From the NCBI RefSeq assembly GCF_018446385.1, contig NC_055998.1:22933173-22997172 (forward strand): DNA of 64,000 nucleotides, in the 5' to 3' direction. The translations under genes were made by a program, and so were the position numbers. The notes beneath the pieces were generated by a model that did not search any database, was not told the origin of the DNA, and was given only the letters and a program-made list of their open reading frames with translations. Every line of letters starts with the position of its first letter. The stretch's first letter is position 1. Source of the stretch: Zingiber officinale. Lineage: Eukaryota; Streptophyta; Magnoliopsida; Zingiberales; Zingiberaceae. Positions 1 to 12,749 of this stretch are shown piece after piece.

Positions 1-2788
1 AATACCAATAGACATGCCTAGCAAGATATATCTAACAGCAATAAACATGAAATACAGCTTCCTAATCATATATAGGAAATATGCAAAACTGATAGGTAAC
101 TGAGGAAACTGTACTCACCAGGAACTCCTATCCAGAACAAAAGGGTCGTCAAACCAGATACACAATATGCCTCCTGTATGCATGTCAAACAAATGCATCC
201 ACCAAAATGCAGCATATAAGTGCAGCAAACACAAGCAAATAAATGCAATAAATGCATATGATGCCAATGACATGGTCACCTCTGACGCCAGTCAGTCATC
301 TCACACACAATGGTGAGACTGAGTGGGTAGAGTTGTGACAACCGTGCACTCTGACGTCACTGCTCCTGATGTGACTGAATGGACAGGATGCTGTCGGAGT
401 ACACACATACTCCTACCCCAAATCATAAGTGGGGGAGCACAATGCTCTCATCTCCCGGTACACCATGACGAAGAGGGATCTCTGACGTGCTACCACGCTG
501 CGTCACACTACCCATGAGCGGACCAACGGAGCACCGAACAGAGCAAAACTGACGTGCTACCACGCTGCGTCACGCTACCCCTGAGCGGACCAACGGAGCA
601 CTAAACAGTGATGAAACTGGCGATATGCTCTACAATAATGGAGCAGCCTATCACGCAGCATGCAATCATGCGAATGGTGCATGAAACTAAGCATGACAAT
701 ATCCTAAACCAAATCCACATATATATATATATATATATATAAATGTGTACCCTAGTACAAGTAAGTCAAATCCACAGATCTAGGGTATACAGGCCCTCTA
801 TAGTATAATAACGTAGGTCCTGAACATATCCACCTCCATAAAATATGTACCAACAATGTACATGGATCAAAGCAAAAGGTCTAGGTACACAGATCAAGTA
901 TGATATAAAAATATAGATACACATGTCAGATAATAAAAATCCAGAGTCTAGTCCTATACTCAGTAAAGCATGATATGTCACTTACTCTAGGAATTAAGGT
1001 AACCATGGCAATAATCACGAGGCATAAACATGGATACATAACAAACGACAAAAACAGAACATGCTATGGGTAACAACCGTGACATACCAAAGGCAAACAT
1101 GATCATTGCCTGTAGCTATAAAATACTATGCATATCCAAATGACAATATCATAAAAGATAAGTCAAGAGGTACCCGCCTTTATTTGTTGATCGTGACAAA
1201 TAAGGCCACCTTGAGACGTGTCTCCGACTAGTATTCCTGCAACACAGAATACATAATACTGCTAAGTAATATCATAAACCAAATAGCTAATCCCAATCTC
1301 AATCCGATTAGGAAATCAACATTTTAATTCCCTTTACTGTCTCCAACACTTCTTTCATACCTAATCCCCTTATGATTTAATTCAATTCAATTAGTTAACC
1401 CTTCTTATTAACATGCTTCAATTATCCATCAAGATACAAACTAACAACCTAGCTATTATAATCAATCCTCAATTAATACATCGTTTACCAAGATAGAACA
1501 TATTAGAATCCCAAACTGATACAAAGCTATATCAACCTAATACCATCAATCCAAATCAACCAACAAATTGATTGTATTCATTAAACCTTACCTTAGGTTC
1601 AAACCCAATAAGGAAGATCACAGTGGTTAGTGCTCTCACCAACAATGTCTGCCAAGTAAAACACCATACAGGGCCTACACAGAAGTTAATGTAATTAACC
1701 CTATGCTTACCTAATAAAAAGCAATACCAATAGAAATCTACCTAATGTCATGGTTAGTTCTGTCAAATCTGCTGAAACTGAACAAAACCAGCACTGATCT
1801 AATACTTAGACATTTCATTGCTCAAACCATAGAAATCATTTAATTCATCTTCCAAAACTCACCTTGATTTGGAGACTCCTCAGTTGAGCCACGGAAGAGA
1901 TACTTGCAGATAGAAATTCATGGCCAAAGCTACCGTAAAGCTGCTACTAAGGCAAAGCCGGAGCTACAGTCATCACCCACCAACTTAGCACAAACCTCTT
2001 ATACAAAAATTGGAATTCAGATCTCTATAAATCCAAAACCAAAATGCCTTACCCAATTTCTGTGCTGGCAATTTCCTCTCTGCAAGCGATTCAACAGAAG
2101 CAGATAGATGAGATGAGTGAAGAAAGAACCGGCAATAGAAAAGCTAGGGCACGACGCAGATGGCGGATCATCTCTGACCGACCAAAGGAAATATGCTCAG
2201 CTCTTGGCCAGAGAGGAGTTCGGCCATGGACTCGAGAGGAAGAGGCAGATGGAGGAATGGATCATCGACGACACTCGAGGGTGCACGAATGGCTCTCGGC
2301 GCCAGTAGATCAGGGAAAATCAGGCTGCGGTGACCTAGGCTCACGCGAAGGGGCGGCAACACTAGGGCAAATCGGCGGTAAAGGCGGTACAGCGTCGGTG
2401 TGCCTCTACGCCGGCGACGGGCTTCTTATGGTCGGCGGCTTCAACGATGCTAAGTCCCGCAAGGTTGTGCCGTACGGGAGAGGAAACCAGTGCGAGGAAG
2501 AAGGAGAAAAGGAACGGGCGGAGAAGGGAGTTAGGGCTTCTGTATCGTAGGGAAAATTGGGCGCATGAGGAGAGAAAGCGACGTTTAAGGGAGAAAGAAA
2601 AGAAAATAAATGTAAATAAGATAAATAAACTTTTCCTCACTTAAATGGGGTAGCCTAAACAGGCTTTCCCGGGGCCCAGTTTAATCCCCGTAAACTCGTC
2701 CATACAATTTTCGAAAAATTCCAGAAAGATTTCTAAAAATTCCAGAAAATTCCCTTTTTATTATTCGCCATGTTTTCGATATTTTACA
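1..2788 (-). repeat. 3' LTR of the chromovirus (partial)
   Basis: This stretch matches 7843-9974 plus 12750-13402, so about 468 bp of the LTR lie left of the window. The inner end is TTTTACA at 2782-2788, directly followed by the polypyrimidine complement of the PPT. It contains an (AT)n run at 718-740 that is much shorter in the other LTR, and a roughly 65-bp imperfect tandem duplication near 487-612 (CTACCACGCTGCGTCAC). The several short open frames in 2044-2640 are LTR sequence, not genes. Confidence 0.9.
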
Positions 2789-2799
2789 TTCTCCCCTAC
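2789..2799 (-). other. Polypurine tract of the chromovirus
   Basis: The plus strand reads TTCTCCCCTAC, so the minus strand reads GTAGGGGAGAA. It sits immediately upstream of the 3' LTR start (TGTAAAATATCG on the minus strand). This is where plus-strand DNA synthesis is primed in LTR retrotransposons. Confidence 0.8.
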
Positions 2800-2846
2800 T
2801 AATAAAAATTTGGTCCCCAAATTTCGTTATCTACCATCAGTAAGTA

Positions 2847-3275
2847 CTAACAATAGATAGAAAGTATAAATGCTGAATGATAAATTAAATCACATACCTC
2901 AAGTGAAAAGATGGGGGTATCGAGCTTGAATCGTATCCTCGAGTTCCCAAGTAGCCTCTTCATCTGTATGATGCTGCTATCCGACTTAACCAGTCGGATA
3001 GTCTTGTTCCGCAACTGACGCTCCTTCTGGTCCAAAATCCATACCGGAATCTCCTCATAAGTGACGTCACGCTGAATGGAAACTAAGATATCTATCAGCA
3101 CATGCGTCGGGTCGGGTATGTATCCCCTCAGCATAGATACATGGAATACGTCATGAACTCCTGCTAGGAACGGTGGTGGTGTCAACCGGTAAGCTACTGC
3201 TCCAATCCTTTCCAAAATCTGGAAAGGTCCAATGTATCGCGGAGCTAGCTTACCTCTGAAGTCAAATCTCTTCAC
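2847..3275 (-). pseudogene. Integrase C-terminus with GPY/F and chromodomain-like tail (fragment)
   Basis: The 142-residue minus-strand frame begins near an FDFRGKLAPRYIGPF block, the GPY/F module that ends chromoviral integrases. It continues through FHVSMLRGY, then a chromodomain-like stretch (DVTYEEIPV, then RQLRNKTIRLVK). In intact chromoviruses this tail helps steer integration towards marked chromatin. The remainder, after about residue 95, has lost the usual WE...A..W ending, and the frame is cut from the rest of integrase by stops and shifts. The lineage assignment (Tekay/Del) rests on this tail and on the LTR type. It is clearly non-functional. Confidence 0.82.
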
Positions 3276-4240
3276 TCCTTTCGTGGGTGAAATTCACAGA
3301 AATTATGGTCGCCAAATGGAGAACTCTAAGAGTCTCCGACTCTGGTCAGCATAACTCTTCTGGCAGTCCTGTGCCTCTAACACTCTCCATCTAATAGTAT
3401 GGACCAACTCTGCCTCATGATGAGCTCTATGAGGTCCCAACAACTGGGCCTCCCCAACCTCATCCCAGAGGATGGGTGTCCGACAAAACCTACCATACAA
3501 CACTTCAAACTGTGCCATCTGGATAGCTGAATGCAAACTGTTGTTGTAGGCGAACTCTACCAATGGTAAATGGTCCTCCCAACTGCATCCAAAATCCAAT
3601 ACACAAGACCTCAGCAAGTCCTCTAGAGTCTGAATGGTCCACTGTGACTATCCATCTGTCTGAGGATGGAAAGCTGTACTGAAACAGAGTTGTGTGCCCA
3701 AAGCCTGCTGCAGACTCTGTCAAAAATGAGACGTGAATCGGGGGTCTCTATCCGAAATAATAGTCAACGGGACACCACATGATCTGAGGTTCTCCCGACA
3801 AAATAGATCTACCAATCGATCCAGGAAATCAGTCTTCCGAATCGCTAACGAGTGCCCGGATTTGGTTAATCGATCAACGATTACCCAAATCGCGTCATGG
3901 CCTCGTCGTGTCCTCGGCAAACCTATCCAAAGTCCATACTAATGTGTTCTCATTTCCACTCAGGAATAGGAATCCGCTGAAGTAATCTGGCAGGTCTCGA
4001 GTGCTCAGCCTTCACCTGCTGATAAACAAGATATCTAGCTACAAAAATCTGCGATGTCTTTCTTCATTCCATTCCACCAATAGGAACGCATCAAATCTCA
4101 ATGCATGCGGATCCCGTCTGAGTGGACCACAATACGAAAGCGATGAGCCTCCTGAAGTAGCTCCTGTAAGACCGGATGAGACTGAGGTACGCATAATCTA
4201 CCTCAGAAATATATAATACCCTCCTCGTCTCGTGTGAACT
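3276..4240 (-). pseudogene. Ty3-gypsy integrase core and zinc finger (broken)
   Basis: Minus-strand pieces in different frames align in order with a gypsy integrase. An HHCC-like region with VCQQVKAEHSRPA-type sequence lies near 3990-4080 (here QQVKAEHSRPARLLQ). The catalytic-core start is at about 3780-3920 (DAIWVIVDRLTKS, and IISDRDPRFTSHF at 3720-3750). The end of the core is at 3303-3617 (SWEDHLPLVEFAYNNS, then FEVLYGRFCRTP). The second catalytic Asp of the DDE triad (SDRDPRF) is visible. Frame changes occur near 3620, 3720 and 3950, so no full integrase can be made. Confidence 0.82.
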
Positions 4241-4299
4241 CGGTCTGCTACCCAGAAGCTATCTGACTGCCTATAAATTGCAAATGTTGATCACCAGCC

Positions 4300-4900
4300 T
4301 GGCCTATCGGATCCTCGTCCTGATCGACGACTGAGCAACCATGGTAACAAGAATACCCTGCTCTGTCCGTCCCTGCTCCTCAAGGTCTAATTCGAAGAAA
4401 CCCTGAACCAAGTCTGTAACTAAAACTCGGTGGCAAGCCAAAGTCCCTCTGGACTTCCTGCTGAGTACATCGGCAATCACATTAACTTTCCCCGGGTAAT
4501 AGCTAATGGTACAAATCATAATCCTTCAGGAACTCCATCCATCTCCTTTGTCGGAGATTAAGTTCCTTCTAAGTAAACAGATATTTGAGACTCTTATGGT
4601 CAGTGAGAATCTCAAATGTAACGCCATATAAATAATGTCGCCAAATCTTCATGGCAAAAATAATGGCGACTAGCTCCAGATCATGTACAGGGTAGTTCTT
4701 CTCATGCTCCTTCAACCGACGAGAAGCATAGGAGACTACTCTATCGTGCTGCATCAGAGCAGCGCTCAAACCCTGAATAGATGCATTGGTGTAGAGGACA
4801 TATTCGTCCTCTCCAGAAGGTAAAACCAAAATCGGAGCCGACACTAGTCTCCGCTTCAGCTCCTAGAAGTTGGTCTTGCCATCCTCAGTCCAAGTGAACT
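4300..4900 (-). pseudogene. Ty3-gypsy RNase H (broken)
   Basis: The 4569-4844 frame carries the RNase H start: a region matching the first catalytic position (VLYTNASIQGLSAALMQ, with the usual Asp replaced by Asn), YASRRLKEHEKNYPVHDLE with its conserved Glu, then HYLYG and ILTDHKSLKYLF with the catalytic Asp. The 4304-4519 frame continues with the RNase H/integrase linker (YPGKVNVIADVLSRK). A stop or frameshift around 4520-4568 separates them. The Asp-to-Asn change and the frame breaks mark it as dead. Confidence 0.82.
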
Positions 4901-5330
4901 TCACGCCTTTCTTGGTCAGGTGTGTCAGTGGCATAGCAACGCATGGAAAAACCCCCAACGAGCCTCCGGTAATTCCTAGCTCGACAAAGGGAGTTGCGAG
5001 TCTCATGTATAGACTATGGTAACTCCCAACTGGTAACCACCTCTATCTCCTGTGGATCCCCGGTATACCCCTACTGGTGACCATGTGTCTCAATCATCTC
5101 ACAGAAGACAATAAAAATACGCACTCCTGATCTTCACATATAGACGCTTCTGTCGAAACATCTCTAGAACTATGCGAAGATGGTGTACGTGATACACCTC
5201 AGATCAGGAATAAAACACCACGTCATCAATAACGATAACGAATTTTGATCCAATATCCTAGGGATACCCAAATCATCGAGTCCATAAAAACATCGAAGTC
5301 TTCGTAAGCCCTAATGGTAACACCAAGACA
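4860..5330 (-). pseudogene. Ty3-gypsy reverse transcriptase (highly degraded)
   Basis: No long frame survives, but reading the minus strand by eye gives RT blocks in order. A FMDS...YLDK-like stretch followed by an IDDV-like active-site remnant lies near 5200-5300. HLRIVLEMFRQKRLYVKI-like sequence lies at about 5120-5185. A thumb-domain block (FLTKKGVKFTWTEDGKTN-like) lies at 4870-4930. Sequence between 4960 and 5120 is unlike RT and may be a small insertion or rearrangement. This is by-eye homology only. Confidence 0.6.
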
Positions 5331-5429
5331 CATAATGTCTGTATCACAGACATTCCTAACCATAAGATCCCCGACAACAAGTAAGGAATCTGATCACCAA
5401 TGATATAAATCATCTAAGCATAGATCCTC

Positions 5430-5685
5430 CAGTGTGAGAGCAACGCTCCATCACAGAAAATACCACATATGTGGGAGAAATCCTCAATATGTAGGAGTAA
5501 CACTCCACTACAAATAATCCATAACATGTATCTGCAATAGATATGGGAGCAATGCTCCGCTACAAGCAATCCGAAATATGTGGGAGCAACACTCTACCAC
5601 AACAAACAATAATATGTGGGAGCTACGCTCCACCACAAACGATCCATAACATATGGGAGCAACGCTCCACCACAACCAATACATA
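5430..5685. repeat. Degenerate minisatellite (GGGAGCAACGCTCCACCACA units)
   Basis: About six imperfect copies of a 40-50-bp unit are centred on TGTGGGAGCAACGCTCCACC. Within each unit GGAGC...GCTCC is a short inverted repeat, so each copy could fold. The spacing is irregular and copies are diverged. Confidence 0.7.
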
Positions 5686-5879
5686 AGTGCCCAAGGCACC
5701 TAACTATCCAGCTAGAGACTGCACGAGATCTCTCTACCACAGATCACTGTGGGTAGCCTAGGGTATAACAACCTAGTAAGCAAATCAAATCCATAGTCAA
5801 CTCTATCATCATCCTAGTGGGTCAGTCACCCACTAATAGGAGAATTAGTTGACAGGGTAATACCACAAATGTCATAATG

Positions 5880-6330
5880 TAGACATTCAACATTCTACAT
5901 TCAACGTAGGTAGAATCATCATGATGCTACCAACCATACACCTGGCACACACAACATATGTATGATCGACATAATCCTCCAATTAGTACACACCAAACAT
6001 ACTCACAACATAGGTATAATTCATCGTGATACCTCCAACAATGCATACCGAACCCGTGTGCATATATCAACATAGGTATAATCAACAATACACCTCAAAC
6101 AACACTCACATGATATATATGCACCTATGCCAAGAGTATAATCAACGTAATACTTCCAATAATTCATAATAGACACTAGTGTACACTCAGAACAATCATA
6201 TAATGAACAAGATACCTCGAATATTACACCGAACACATCTGCACATATCACAATATAGATTTAATCGACAAAATACCTCCAATAACCAATCTGACCACTC
6301 GGGTATAATCTACTAGAAACCCACAACAAA
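5880..6330. repeat. Degenerate tandem repeat (AACATAGGTATAATCAAC...ATACCTCCAA units)
   Basis: Repeated blocks of about 60-75 bp contain CATAGGTATAATC, then ATACCTCCAA, then CACACC/GCACAT stretches. Five or six copies can be traced by eye with many substitutions. No coding sense is seen. Confidence 0.6.
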
Positions 6331-7356
6331 CATAACTGGAAAAATACACCCACTACATGAAATCAGACCGTCCATCATAACACTCCTACAACACATAATA
6401 ATCATATGTACACACCACATAGATATACAGAATTAGCATATTTAATCCAATTAACCTGATATTCCCCATGCTACATATAAGTTATCCAACCAGGTATATA
6501 AAGTCTAAAAATTTAAGTAATCATGGAATAGGATACATCGATCCTTTATAGACTGACCAAGCCGACAACGGTATACGGCTAATTCAGTCTTTCCCCGACA
6601 GTACAAAACATGTACTCAAATGTACTCTAAATATCCAACTAAGCACGAATAACCCAAAGATCAGCATCTCTATAAAATAGAGTATGATGGTCCTCTACTG
6701 ATCGGACCAACAAAAACTAAATCGGTCATCTACCAACTGATCAAGATTACATTAATCCCCTTCAAGCAACTATCTCAAACTTCTACTGACCGATCTCACA
6801 AGACTAGATCAATTATCTACTAATGAAAATTAATTAAGATAAAATGGTATACTACTGGCTAAGTCAACATGAATATGTAGATACTATCCACTACACAACT
6901 AATAATAACAGAGGCTGGTATGTGCCTCGATCTTCTAACCAACTAATCGTAACAGAAGCTAAACTACTGGGGGTATGATATGTAAAATCACCAAAGCCTA
7001 TAATCCTTAATCTCTATTAAGGTCAATCAAGATCAGTGGCTAACCCATCACATATAATATATGCCACAACAACCAGACAAGTATTAATAAAGAATACTAA
7101 TACATGTCATAAACTATAATAGTCAACAGTGCATATACTAACCAAAAGGTAGGATAACACATACCAACATACCTCCTATAGCTTGGAGATGTCCTGTCGC
7201 TGCCAGGTCCCAAAACCCGAAAAGTCACATCAAGAAGACTAAAACACGAAATCCAAAACACGGAATATAAAACCCATAAATCGTGCTCTGATACCAAATA
7301 AATTGGTATCAGATAAATCTCGAAAATCCAACACACATAGCAAGTATCGTATACCA

Positions 7357-7370
7357 GCTCTGATACCACT
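7357..7370 (-). other. Primer-binding site of the chromovirus
   Basis: The plus strand reads GCTCTGATACCACT, so the minus strand carries TGGTATCAGAGC, complementary to the 3' end of initiator Met tRNA. It lies 4 bp inside the 5' LTR boundary (TGTCACGCCCC on the plus strand at 7375). A diverged second copy lies near 7287-7297. Confidence 0.85.
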
Positions 7371-9974
7371 AAATTGTCACGCCCCGGAAGAGTCTCTGTC
7401 CGAAGAAATTTTGACAGCACCTCCCCTGTACGGGTGACAATCTGAAAACATTTATACAAAGCCCTCCGGGCCACATATACCTCGGCCAACACGGCCAGAA
7501 CAATAACAGTAATAAAAAATATAACACAAAGTCATCCACGCAGTTTATATCATCAGCCCACTCGGCTGGAACAAAAATCCAAAACACAGCAGAAAAACAA
7601 TAGAAAATCAAAATACATGACATGCTAGCCGGCTAGGCTTACACCACACCACAAAACACCACTCCGGAAACAAAACCAAAACACAAGCTAGATACACAAA
7701 TACCAAAGTACAAATGGACAACAGCGAAGACAGATCTTCTGAGGTGACATGGGACCAGCAGGCAGGATACTCCAAACGACACCATAAACAACCTGGTACC
7801 TGAAAAAAATAGTGTCCACGAGGTGAGTTCAACAACTCAGCGAATACCAATAGACATGCCTAGCAAGATATATCTAACAGCAATAAACATGAAATACAGC
7901 TTCCTAATCATATATAGGAAATATGCAAAACTGATAGGTAACTGAGGAAGCTGTACTCACCAGGAACTCCTATCCAGAACAAAAGAGTCGTCAAACCAGA
8001 TACACAATATGCCTCCTGTATGCATGTCAAACAAATGCATCCACCAAAATGCAGCATATAAGTGCAGCAAACACAAGCAAATAAATGCAATAAATGCATA
8101 TGATGCCAATGACATGATCACCCCTGACGCCAGTCAGTCATCTCACACACAATGGTGAGACTGAGTGGGTAGGGTTGTGACAACCGTGCACTCTGACGTC
8201 ACTGCTCCTGATGAGTGGCCGAATGGACGGGATGCTGTCGGAGTACACACATACTCCTACCCCAAATCATAAGTGGGGGAGCACAATGCTCTCATCTCCC
8301 GGTACACCATGACGGAGAGGGATCTCTGACGTGCTACCACGCTGCGTCACACTACCCATGAGCGAACCAACGGAGCACCGAACAGAGCAAAACTGACGTG
8401 CTACCACGCTGCGTCACGCTACCCCTGAGCGGACCAACGGAGCACTAAACAGTGATGAAACTGGCGATATGCTCTACAATAATGGAGCAGCCTATCACGC
8501 AGCATGCAATCATGCGAATGGTGCATGAAACTAAGCATGACAATATCCTGAACCAAATCCACATATATATATAAAAATGTGTACCCTAGTACAAGTAAGT
8601 CAAATCCACAGATCTAGGGTATACAGACCCTCTATAGTATAATAACGTAGGTCCTGAACATATCCACCTCCATAAAATATGTACCAACAATGTGCATGGA
8701 TCAAAGCAAAAGGTCTAGGTACACAGATCAAGTATGATATAAAAATATAGATACACATGTCAGATAATAAAAATCCAGAGTCTAGTCCTAAACTCAGTAA
8801 AGCATGGTATGTCACTTACTCTAGGAATTAAGGTAACCATGGCAATAATCACGAGGCATAAACATGGATACATAACAAACGACAAAAACAGAACATGCTA
8901 TGGGTAACAACCGTGACATACCAAAGGCAAACATGATCATTGCTTGTAGCTATAAAATACTATACATATCCAAATGACAATATCATAAAAGATAAGTCAA
9001 GAGGTACCCGCCTTTATTTGTTGATCGTGACAAATAAGGCCACCTTGAGACGTGTCTCCGACTAGTATTCCTGCAACACAGAATACATAATACTGCTAAG
9101 TAATATCATAATCCAAATAGCTAATACCAATCTCAATCCGATTAGGAAATCAACATTTTAATTCCCTTTACTGTCTCCAACACTTCTTTCATACCTAATC
9201 CCCTTATGATTTAATTCAATTCAATTAGTTAACCCTTCTTATTAACATGCTTCAATTATCCATCAAGATACAAACTAACAACCTAGCTATTATAATCAAT
9301 CCTCAATTAATACATCGTTTACCAAGATAGAACATATCAGAATCCCAAACTGATACAAAGCTATATCAACCTAATACCATCAATCCAAATCAACCAACAT
9401 AATTGATTGTATTCATTAAACCTTACCTTAGGTTCAAACCCAATAAGGAAGATCACAGTGGTTAGTGCTCTCACCAACAATGTCTGCCAAGTAAAACACC
9501 ATACAGGGCCTACACAGAAGTTAATGTAATTAACCCTATGCTTACCTAATAAAAAGCAATACCAATAACTCAAATTCTGATCTACCTAATGTCATGGTTA
9601 GTTCTGTCAAATCTACTGAAACTGAACAAAACCAGCACTGATCTAATACTTAGACATTTCATTGCTCAAACCATAGAAATCATTTAATTCATCTTCCAAA
9701 ACTCACCTTGATTTGGAGACTCCTCAGTTGAGCCACGGAAGAGATACTTGCAGACAGAAATTCATGGCCAAAGCTACCATAAAGCTGCTACCAAGGCAAA
9801 GCCGAAGCTACAGTCATCACCCACCAACTTAGCACAAACCCCTTATACAAAAATTGAAATTCAGATCTCTATAAATCCAAAACCAAAATGCCTTACTCAA
9901 TTTCTGTGCTAGCAATTTCCTCTCTGCAAGCGATTCAACAGAAGCAGATAGATGAGATGAGTGAAGAAAGAACC

Positions 9975-12749
9975 TGTAACAACACAATTTTCCTCATTAG
10001 GAGTTTTAAAAGTTCTTAAAAATATTTAGAAATGCTATAGAAATATTCTAGAGATTTTTATAAATTTTTAGAGTATTTTTATGTAATTTTTCGAGGTCGT
10101 TTGGTATTTTTACTAAACGAAAGAAGTTTCGAAAAAAAAAATGTTCAAGTCGAGATTCGAACCGTGGACCTTGGACCTGAACCGAGCCTTAACCAAATCC
10201 AGTTAGCCAACTGATCCAGCGATCATTTCTTATTAATGAAGGAGAAAAATTTCATTTAAGCAGTAGTTGGGAAATAAATTTAAATAAAAAGGGCGCGACG
10301 GAAAATTTGAACCTGCAACCCTTAACTTGGTCAAAATGCGACCAACCAACTCTTCCGCAAATATTTCATGAAAAGATAAGGTGCGAAATATTCTTAAGCA
10401 ATGGTTGGTAATAAAAATAACCCTAGGTTATAAAAAGGAGGTTAAGTGAAGAGAGGAAGGGGAATTTTGCTCGATCCCTCTTCTCCTCTCGCACGCAGCG
10501 ACGGCATCGGCTTCTCTCGGGCAGAAATGAAGAAGAGGGCTAGGGCTTCACCTCTATCTCCTCCTCCCGTGCGCTTTCTCCTCTCGAGCGATAGTGAAGA
10601 AGAAGCCCGTGAGCGCCTTGTCAAGGAGGACGCGCAGACACGAAGGGAAGAGGCCGAGATCGTGAGCTCCTCCGAAACCCTAGAGCTGCCTCTCTCCTTC
10701 GGTAGTAAGCTCAAGAACAGCAAGGTAAGTGCTTCCTCACCTGTAGTAGAGTAGCTTCGGATTCGTGTTGGCTTCTCGTTTTGATTTTTAAGGGAGTTAG
10801 GTTTTGTGCTTGCTGTCGTGTGTTCCAAGGAGAGAAAGGGGATGATTTGTATAAGTTTGAGAAGGTAGTTTGGATTACTTTGCCTCTATGATCAAGTACA
10901 TCAGATTCAGACATGTTTAGATTTGGGGATTTGTGTTTGATCAAATTGTTGCACTGTCCTTGTGTTTAGTTGCCGTGAGTTTCAAAGAAGGAGCATGTAG
11001 GGGTTGAGCACGTTGAGCATTCTGTTCTTTATGACTTTCTGCCATGGCATTCAGTTTCAAATTTAGTTTGGTGCATAAAGTTTCAGATCTAGTTTCGTGC
11101 ATGTTTATGCTAGTATAAATGCATTCAGTTTTACTGTACATTATGTTTTTATGTATGCAAATTAGGATTGGCATGTCATGAGTTTTATGCCTTAGTTTGG
11201 GTGCATGTGTTATAAACAGATAGTTTAGTTCTAGTTCTTAAAGTATGCAATTTTAATGTTCTACAGATTTAGTTTTTGTATAGCACCTTAGTTTGATTTT
11301 TCCTTGCCGTAATGAGTTAGAACAGCCCTTTTGAGCATATTCCTGAGCAGTTATATATATGTTGTTTATTTCAGGATTTCAGAATTGTTTTCCTTTGTAT
11401 TAAACTTGTTGTAGCATGTTTGAAGAAGTTAGATATGCTTTCTTTTGATTTGTCTCTGATATAGCATGCTTATAGAAGTCAGATTTTCTTTCCTTTGATT
11501 TAATCCTGTTGTAGCATGTCTATATTCTTTTAAGAGTTTAAGAAAAATATAAGAAAGATAAAGAAAAGAAAGAAGAAGGCCAAGGCCTTAAGTAGATCTC
11601 AAAGTCAAGACTTTAGGGATTTTGGCACACAAGGTGCTAAAGAAAATGCTGAGGCATTATATAGAAGTATTAAAAGATAACAAGTATTTTACTTTTATCA
11701 GTGGCACTGTGCTGGACTCTCAGTTGTCCTTGGGTTGGGCTCCCATAGTCGCCCCTAGGTTTAGATAACCTAGTAGTAACGGCTCGGCCGACGGTCGACG
11801 GTCGACGACCATAGGGTCGCCAAATGGGCCGCCAAATGGACCGCCGAATGGGTCGGGTCATTACAAAAGTAAAAGCACAGTTGTCGGGCCCAAGAGAAGT
11901 TGATTATTATTTTGAAGTATTATAAGTATAAGTTTTTGAACAAGTAAAACGAGTTTTACATAAACATAAAGTATTAGAGATTAAGTTAGAACAAATGGAA
12001 TAAGTTTCATATAGTTCTAAAAATCAGTAAGTTTAGTTCTTTATTCTACCATGTTTATCTAGTGGATGAGTAGTTTTCATATTTACCTATTAGATGAGTA
12101 GCATGATTAGCTATTAGAATTACATGAGTAGATTCCTTAGCTTTTCTTTGCTATTAGTTTGACATGAGGAGTTATGTTTATGCTTTATTTCTTTTTAGAG
12201 CATATAGTTTCTAGTTCTTTTCGTATACATGCACATTCGTAATTTTGTGAGTTAGATAGCGCTTACTAAGCAAATTTTGCTTATAGATTGCACTTCCTCT
12301 TACTGCAGATATAGGAAAGGAAAAGATATAGCAAGGAAGGCGACAAGGTGGCGCGAATGGTGTGTGATGTTTGGACTATGGAGTAGACTAAGAGATTGAA
12401 CCAGAATTTATTTATAATGTTTTGGTTTAAGTGTTTAACGTATTTAGAACTTGTGCATGTTATTATTTGGTTTGTTTTGTCGTGTATTCGTTACAGTTGA
12501 TTTTTCCTTGGTATTGTGCTTCTTTTTGATATATAAACTGCGTGGTTGATTGATATGTGTTCCAGCCGCTTGTGGCTGTGTATATTATGTCATGTATTGT
12601 TGAATAAGGTCACCGGTACAGGGGAGACTCTGCCGGAATTTTTCGGTAGGGTTTCCTCGAGAATTTTAATCATACCGGTTAAGTAGAGTTAGTAGTTAAG
12701 TAACGGTCATCCTTAGAGAGTAGTAGTAGTAAGAAGGGTGGTTGTTACA
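9975..12749 (+). mobile_element. Solo LTR (2775 bp) nested in the chromovirus LTR
   Basis: The insert starts TGTAACAAC and ends GTTGTTACA, a 9-bp perfect terminal inverted repeat with TG...CA ends. It is flanked by the 5-bp duplication GAACC at 9970-9974 and 12750-12754. The uninterrupted sequence at 2126-2135 in the other LTR shows the empty site. No internal domain, primer site or second LTR is present, so this is a solo LTR left by recombination. Its end (CCGGTACAGGGGAGACTCTGCC near 12611) resembles the end of the host LTR, so it comes from a related but distinct Tekay/Del-type family, probably in plus orientation. TCGACGGTCGACGACC-type GC-rich sequence lies near 11790-11850. Confidence 0.92.
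10428..10436 (+). promoter_or_regulatory. Likely TATA box of the solo LTR
   Basis: TTATAAAAA is followed about 30 bp later by a purine-rich, then CT-rich, GC-rich leader (10441-10690) typical of LTR R/U5 transcript starts. The open frames at 10446-10754 and on the opposite strand lie in this leader and have no recognisable domain. No mapped transcription start is available. Confidence 0.45.

Larger units (their letters stand above)
5331..7356 (-). other. Non-coding internal region of the chromovirus
   Basis: In a full-length element this stretch would hold gag, protease and the start of RT. I see no zinc knuckle, protease motif or RT block here on either strand. It holds two arrays of degenerate short repeats (listed separately). 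Near 7287-7318 is a palindrome of primer-site-like sequence (CTCTGATACCA ... TGGTATCAGA). Confidence 0.6.

Noticed and set aside
2044..2550. 168-residue frame in the left chromovirus LTR
   Set aside because: The region is LTR sequence repeated at 12750-13265, where the frame is altered; no domain is visible.
5508..6251. Cys/Ser-rich minus-strand frames
   Set aside because: They are translations of the minisatellites in the chromovirus interior.
10446..10754. 102-residue plus-strand frame after the solo-LTR TATA box
   Set aside because: It sits in the transcript leader of an LTR, has no domain, and an equally long frame is on the opposite strand.
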